7,906 nt of DNA from an uncultured Candidatus Competibacteraceae bacterium (GTDB taxonomy: Bacteria > Pseudomonadota > Gammaproteobacteria > Competibacterales > Competibacteraceae), in the NCBI GenBank assembly GCA_937872125.1, contig CALMNY010000010.1:1-7906 (forward strand), read 5' to 3'. The notes under the pieces are model-generated. The model saw only the letters and a list, made by a program, of their open reading frames with translations, did not search any database and was not told the DNA's origin. The translations under genes were made by a program, and so were the position numbers. Shown piece after piece: positions 5,915 through 7,906 of the stretch. Every line of letters begins with the position of its first letter. The stretch's first letter is position 1.

Positions 5915-6154
5915 CTAGCGCTCGGCGAGCACCGCCTCGGTCTCGCCATCCAGCACCGTGATGTTGTCCGGGTCTTTCATCATCTCGATCGCCACCGGGT
6001 ACTCCAGGGAGCGACCATCGCGTAGGGCCAGCCACAGTTGGCCATGCTTGACCCCATAGTCGGCGACGTCCGCCCAGGTCAGCGCGTCGGGCAGGTCGAT
6101 CTCGGTCAGCGCGGTGCCGGTGTGAATCGTGTCAAAGACAAGGCGTGTGCCCAT
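5915..6154 (-). CDS. TWADV-family small protein (79 aa), first gene of operon
   Basis: The shortest family member and probably the minimal domain: LVFDTIHTGTALTEIDLP (residues 5-22), ALTWADVADYGVKHGQLWLAL (24-44), RDGRSLEYPVAI (45-56), then a short acidic tail with DPDNITVLDGET (61-72), which parallels the PD-x-TRIL-D segment of its paralogues. The ATG at 6154 lies nine bases after GGAG. Longer in-frame reading through promoter copy 3 is rejected because that DNA is promoter-like and the shared peptide is not kept in frame at copy 2. The predicted leader is about 29 bases. No signal peptide or membrane segment. Function unknown. Confidence 0.85.
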   Translation of the reverse strand: MGTRLVFDTIHTGTALTEIDLPDALTWADVADYGVKHGQLWLALRDGRSLEYPVAIEMMKDPDNITVLDGETEAVLAER

Positions 6155-6182
6155 GGTCTGGCTCTCCGGTGGTGGTGATGAT

Positions 6183-6240
6183 GGGAAATAGCTTAGCAAT
6201 AAAATGTCGGTAATGGCAAGCAAAAAAGCAAAATAAATTA
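6183..6240 (-). promoter_or_regulatory. AT-rich promoter-like element, copy 3
   Basis: Promoter candidate of the seven-gene operon. On the minus strand TTGCCA (6219-6214), an 18-base spacer and TAAGCT (6195-6190) form a sigma-70-like arrangement. The conserved CATTACCGAC (6215-6206) overlaps the -35 as in copy 2. T-rich DNA upstream (6240-6220) could act as an UP element. Transcription is predicted to begin near 6183, about 29 bases before the ATG at 6154. Confidence 0.68.
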
Positions 6241-6394
6241 AACACTTCTGCCTGTATACTGTGCATTTAGCCGTCTGCATGTTGCCCTATGGCCCGCTTG
6301 CGTGGCGCGGGACATGGCGCGTGAATTGGCCAATGCATCCCGCATCGGCGCGCGCCAGCGTCGGGACGACGCAGGGTAAAGCTTCGCGCGGGTT

Positions 6395-6466
6395 GCCACC
6401 GCCACGCCGCTGCTCTACGCTAGCGCGGTGGCCCGCGCCCGCCGGTGCCGGGCGCGGGCGTGGCGG
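6395..6466 (+). ncRNA. Candidate structured RNA with mutually exclusive stems
   Basis: Three perfect stems compete. GCCACCGC (6395-6402) pairs with GCGGTGGC (6425-6432). CCGCCACGCC (6399-6408) pairs with GGCGTGGCGG (6457-6466). GCCCGCGCCC (6431-6440) pairs with GGGCGCGGGC (6450-6459). The first excludes the other two. An intrinsic terminator follows 75 bases downstream on the same strand. This could be part of a plus-strand RNA or leader, but the very high GC raises the rate of chance pairing, and the TATACT at 6255-6260 lacks a good -35. Confidence 0.3.
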
Positions 6467-6540
6467 CGCATTGCCCACCCCGCCTCTGGCGATTCCACGC
6501 TGGATCACCCCGACTCCTCGTCCTCTCTGAGGGACTTTGT

Positions 6541-6567
6541 GCCTGGCCTCGCGCCGGGCATTTTTTT
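6541..6567 (+). terminator. Intrinsic terminator (plus strand)
   Basis: A 7-bp stem GCCTGGC (6541-6547) / GCCGGGC (6553-6559) with one G-U pair and loop CTCGC is followed by A and T7 (6561-6567). No recognisable coding gene precedes it on the plus strand, so it probably ends a non-coding transcript. Confidence 0.7.
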
Positions 6568-6778
6568 GCCCGCGCCCACCCCTGGCCGTGGGGTTAGCCG
6601 GCGCGGCGGCACCGGGACGACAGGGTCAGACCCCAGCGCCGCCACCGCGTAAGGCGCCGACCTGCGCGCTGCCCATGGCCGCGGAAGAGGACCGGCAAGC
6701 GTGGCGCTCGGGGTGAAGAAGCGCACGACAGCCGAGCGGAATACGGCCGGCATATCCGCACGGGATGCGATGTGCTAT

Positions 6779-6807
6779 TTGCACGATAACGACAGGTGTC
6801 GTACAGT
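6779..6807 (+). promoter_or_regulatory. Promoter-like site with a perfect palindromic operator in the spacer
   Basis: TTGCAC (6779-6784) and TACAGT (6802-6807) are separated by exactly 17 bases on the plus strand, a weak sigma-70 match. A perfect inverted repeat, ACGACA-GG-TGTCGT (6789-6802), occupies the spacer and touches the -10. That is a typical place for a repressor dimer. The downstream plus strand contains hairpins and ends at the terminator 7025-7053, which would make a transcript of about 240 bases. Confidence 0.4.
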
Positions 6808-6813
6808 AGATAT

Positions 6814-7053
6814 CAGGCCACGCCAACCCGTGCCCGCGTTATCGACGACCCCGGCGTTCCCCGTTTCGCGCCGGGGGTTCCTCCGCAGCCCCCCCAGGCC
6901 GCGGTCTGGGTTGGCGCGGCCGTCCCCTGTGACGGCCTGGCCCCCTGTTTTGCCCCGTGGGCGGCCGCGCGCTGCCGGCGGCGGTCACCGGCCCTTCTCA
7001 CCACCCTCTCGTGGTAATTTTCTTGCCCGACATCCCCTGTCGGGCTTTTTTTT
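6814..7053 (+). ncRNA. Candidate plus-strand small RNA, about 240 bases
   Basis: The segment runs from the promoter-like site at 6779-6807 to a strong intrinsic terminator. It contains an 8-bp perfect hairpin (6849-6856 / 6869-6876), a 7-bp perfect hairpin GGCCGTC / GACGGCC (6918-6924 / 6931-6937, loop CCCTGT), and the terminator hairpin, whose loop region is similar (TCCCC, then TGT). No convincing protein is encoded. The start position is inferred from the promoter-like site only. Confidence 0.35.
7025..7053 (+). terminator. Strong intrinsic terminator (plus strand)
   Basis: A perfect 8-bp stem GCCCGACA (7025-7032) / TGTCGGGC (7038-7045) with a five-base loop is followed by T8 (7046-7053). 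It is a textbook Rho-independent terminator on the plus strand, the clearest sign that this strand is transcribed in the otherwise gene-free stretch. Confidence 0.85.
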
Positions 7054-7121
7054 GGGCCCGGCCCGCCCCCCCGCGACCCGCACCCGGTGTGCCGGCTGCG
7101 CGCCCGGCCGCGGGCGCGGCG

Positions 7122-7397
7122 TTAGACCCAGGCGCGGGCCGCCACCGTGAGGTCGTCGCTGGCGCGCACCCGCGCCCGCTTCCGCGGTCGTTCCAGGCGG
7201 CGCCCTTCGCGCACCACCCGGTGCAGGACGGTGCCCTGACCGCGGTCATCGACACGTTTCGCCCCCGCGTCCCGTTCGCTCGCGGTCGCCGCGGAAGTGC
7301 AGTGGGCGGCGCCGACGGACGCCCCTGGCGAGCCCCCGTGGTGGGTGAAGGGAAGGCGGGTCACCGGCGCCGCGGCGCCGTGGTCGTCCGCGGTGGA
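7122..7397 (-). pseudogene. Possible gene remnant, minus strand
   Basis: An open frame of about 90 codons from after a stop at 7398-7400 to a TAA at 7122, with a GTG at 7364 as only a weak start and no clear ribosome binding site. Third positions are GC-rich as in the real genes here. The protein is rich in Arg and ends ...DDLTVAARAWV. That end resembles ...TPAWCGRAWF at the end of the next gene upstream, and the DNA around the two stops is also similar. It could be a decayed tandem copy of that gene's 3' end, a small gene, or chance. Confidence 0.25.
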
Positions 7398-7455
7398 TCA
7401 GGCGCTTGACGCCGGTGGCCAGCAGCGCGCCAGGTCCGGGCCCGCGGCGCCGGGC

Positions 7456-7906
7456 TCAGAACCAGGCCCGGCCACACCAGGCGGGGGTGGCGTCGGCGCG
7501 CGCGGCCGGCGCCCAGTCAGGGGGGACGGCAACGTCCCCGGGGCGGGGTGTCAGCGCCGCCAGATGAAAGCCGGCGATATCGAGGGTGGGTCCGGCGCGG
7601 CCACGGAGAAAGTCCGCCGCCCAGGCTTCGCCCCGGGCGCGGTGCGCCGCCGTGAAGGGGTCGTCGGCGTCGGGTACGACCCGCCGGCTGCCGGGGTTCC
7701 GCGCCGCCGGGCTCAGGTCCGTCCAGCCCCACTGGCCAACCAGGGCCGGGGCGGGCGCGGCCGGCGCCCGGTCGGGACGGGGCAGGACCAGGGTGTAGCG
7801 CCCGACTTGGGTTCGGCCGTGGTACGGATCGTCGGCATCCACGCGAAAGACCGCCGCCGCCGGCCCCCCCGACAGCGCGTCCGCTCCCCCACTCCACGAG
7901 GCGCAT
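7456..7906 (-). CDS. C-terminal part of an unrecognised protein (5' end outside window)
   Basis: The frame is open from the right window edge to a TGA at 7456; about 149 residues are visible. A GTG at 7842 is in frame, but the frame continues upstream with protein-like sequence (GGPAAAVFRVDADDPYHGR), so the true start is probably outside. Visible features are V-D-A-D-D-P-Y-H-G, then RYTLVLPRPDR, a Pro/Ala linker, GQWGWTDLSP, a second PDADDPF segment (the DADDP motif occurs twice), a charged helix AHRARGEAWAADFL, and a Pro-rich end ATPAWCGRAWF. No known family is recognised. It is separated from the operons to its left by the gene-free stretch, and its relation to them is unclear. Confidence 0.6.
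   Translation of the reverse strand, partial: CASWSGGADALSGGPAAAVFRVDADDPYHGRTQVGRYTLVLPRPDRAPAAPAPALVGQWGWTDLSPAARNPGSRRVVPDADDPFTAAHRARGEAWAADFLRGRAGPTLDIAGFHLAALTPRPGDVAVPPDWAPAARADATPAWCGRAWF

Larger units (their letters stand above)
6241..7121. other. Long stretch without a convincing gene; possible plus-strand non-coding RNAs
   Basis: About 880 bases with no reading frame that has a credible start, ribosome binding site and protein-like composition; the open frames look like by-products of high GC. What can be seen are two plus-strand intrinsic terminators, strong hairpins at 6395-6466, 6849-6876 and 6918-6937, the palindromes ATTGGCCAAT (6325-6334) and GGGTCAGACCC (6623-6633), and a promoter-like site at 6779-6807. 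The terminators face away from the minus-strand genes, so they should end plus-strand transcripts. No tRNA, tmRNA, RNase P or SRP RNA signature was seen. Confidence 0.55.

Noticed and set aside
673..6240. The three AT-rich elements as a CRISPR or transposon inverted repeat
   Set aside because: Copies are kilobases apart, in the same orientation, imperfect, and each lies before a gene start, which fits promoters better.
6623..6633. GGGTCAGACCC palindrome as a REP/RAYT-type repeat end
   Set aside because: A single short copy without a neighbouring Y1 transposase gene or a second copy; not enough to call a mobile element.
6957..7409. Plus-strand open frame of about 150 codons
   Set aside because: It crosses the strong terminator at 7025-7053, has no ribosome binding site and is low-complexity Arg/Pro/Gly.

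Overview
The window is very GC-rich, and almost all supported coding is on the minus strand, read right to left. Genes are short and compact, and most start behind a GGAG-type Shine-Dalgarno. No tRNA, rRNA, transposase, integrase or CRISPR array was seen. A high-GC proteobacterium, and an accessory or mobile-element context rather than housekeeping chromosome, fits the paralogue-rich unknown genes; this is inference. Most genes here were not recognised as named families. Only the GHKL/Hsp90-type ATPase fold is recognised with confidence.

Layout (right to left, as transcribed). 7906-7456: 3' part of an unrecognised gene entering from the right. 7397-7122: weak possible remnant. 7121-6241: about 880 bases with no convincing gene; it holds two good plus-strand intrinsic terminators (6541-6567, 7025-7053), several strong hairpins and a promoter-like site overlapped by a perfect palindrome, so it may encode plus-strand non-coding RNAs. 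6240-3128: a seven-gene operon behind AT-rich promoter element copy 3. It encodes five members of a small unrecognised protein family with an ITLP-x-x-LTWADV core (79, 104, 101, 100 and 277 aa; the last fused to a second domain), a 59-aa basic protein and a 181-aa protein. 3020-736: promoter element copy 2, a 592-aa protein with an N-terminal Hsp90/GHKL ATPase domain, and a 105-aa protein that is a stand-alone version of the second domain of the 277-aa protein. 725-1: promoter element copy 1 and a gene encoding a stand-alone paralogue of the C-terminal part of the 592-aa ATPase, running off the left edge.

How they fit together. Three promoter elements share a conserved block (minus strand CATTACCGAC followed by a T-rich stretch and a TAGACT/TAAGCT -10-like hexamer). 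They stand in front of three transcription units that are also linked by shared protein domains. The simplest reading is one co-regulated module: a GHKL ATPase, partner proteins carrying detached copies of its C-terminal domain and of the LFPT-PPGYVAATR domain, and a set of TWADV proteins. Its biological function is unknown from sequence alone.
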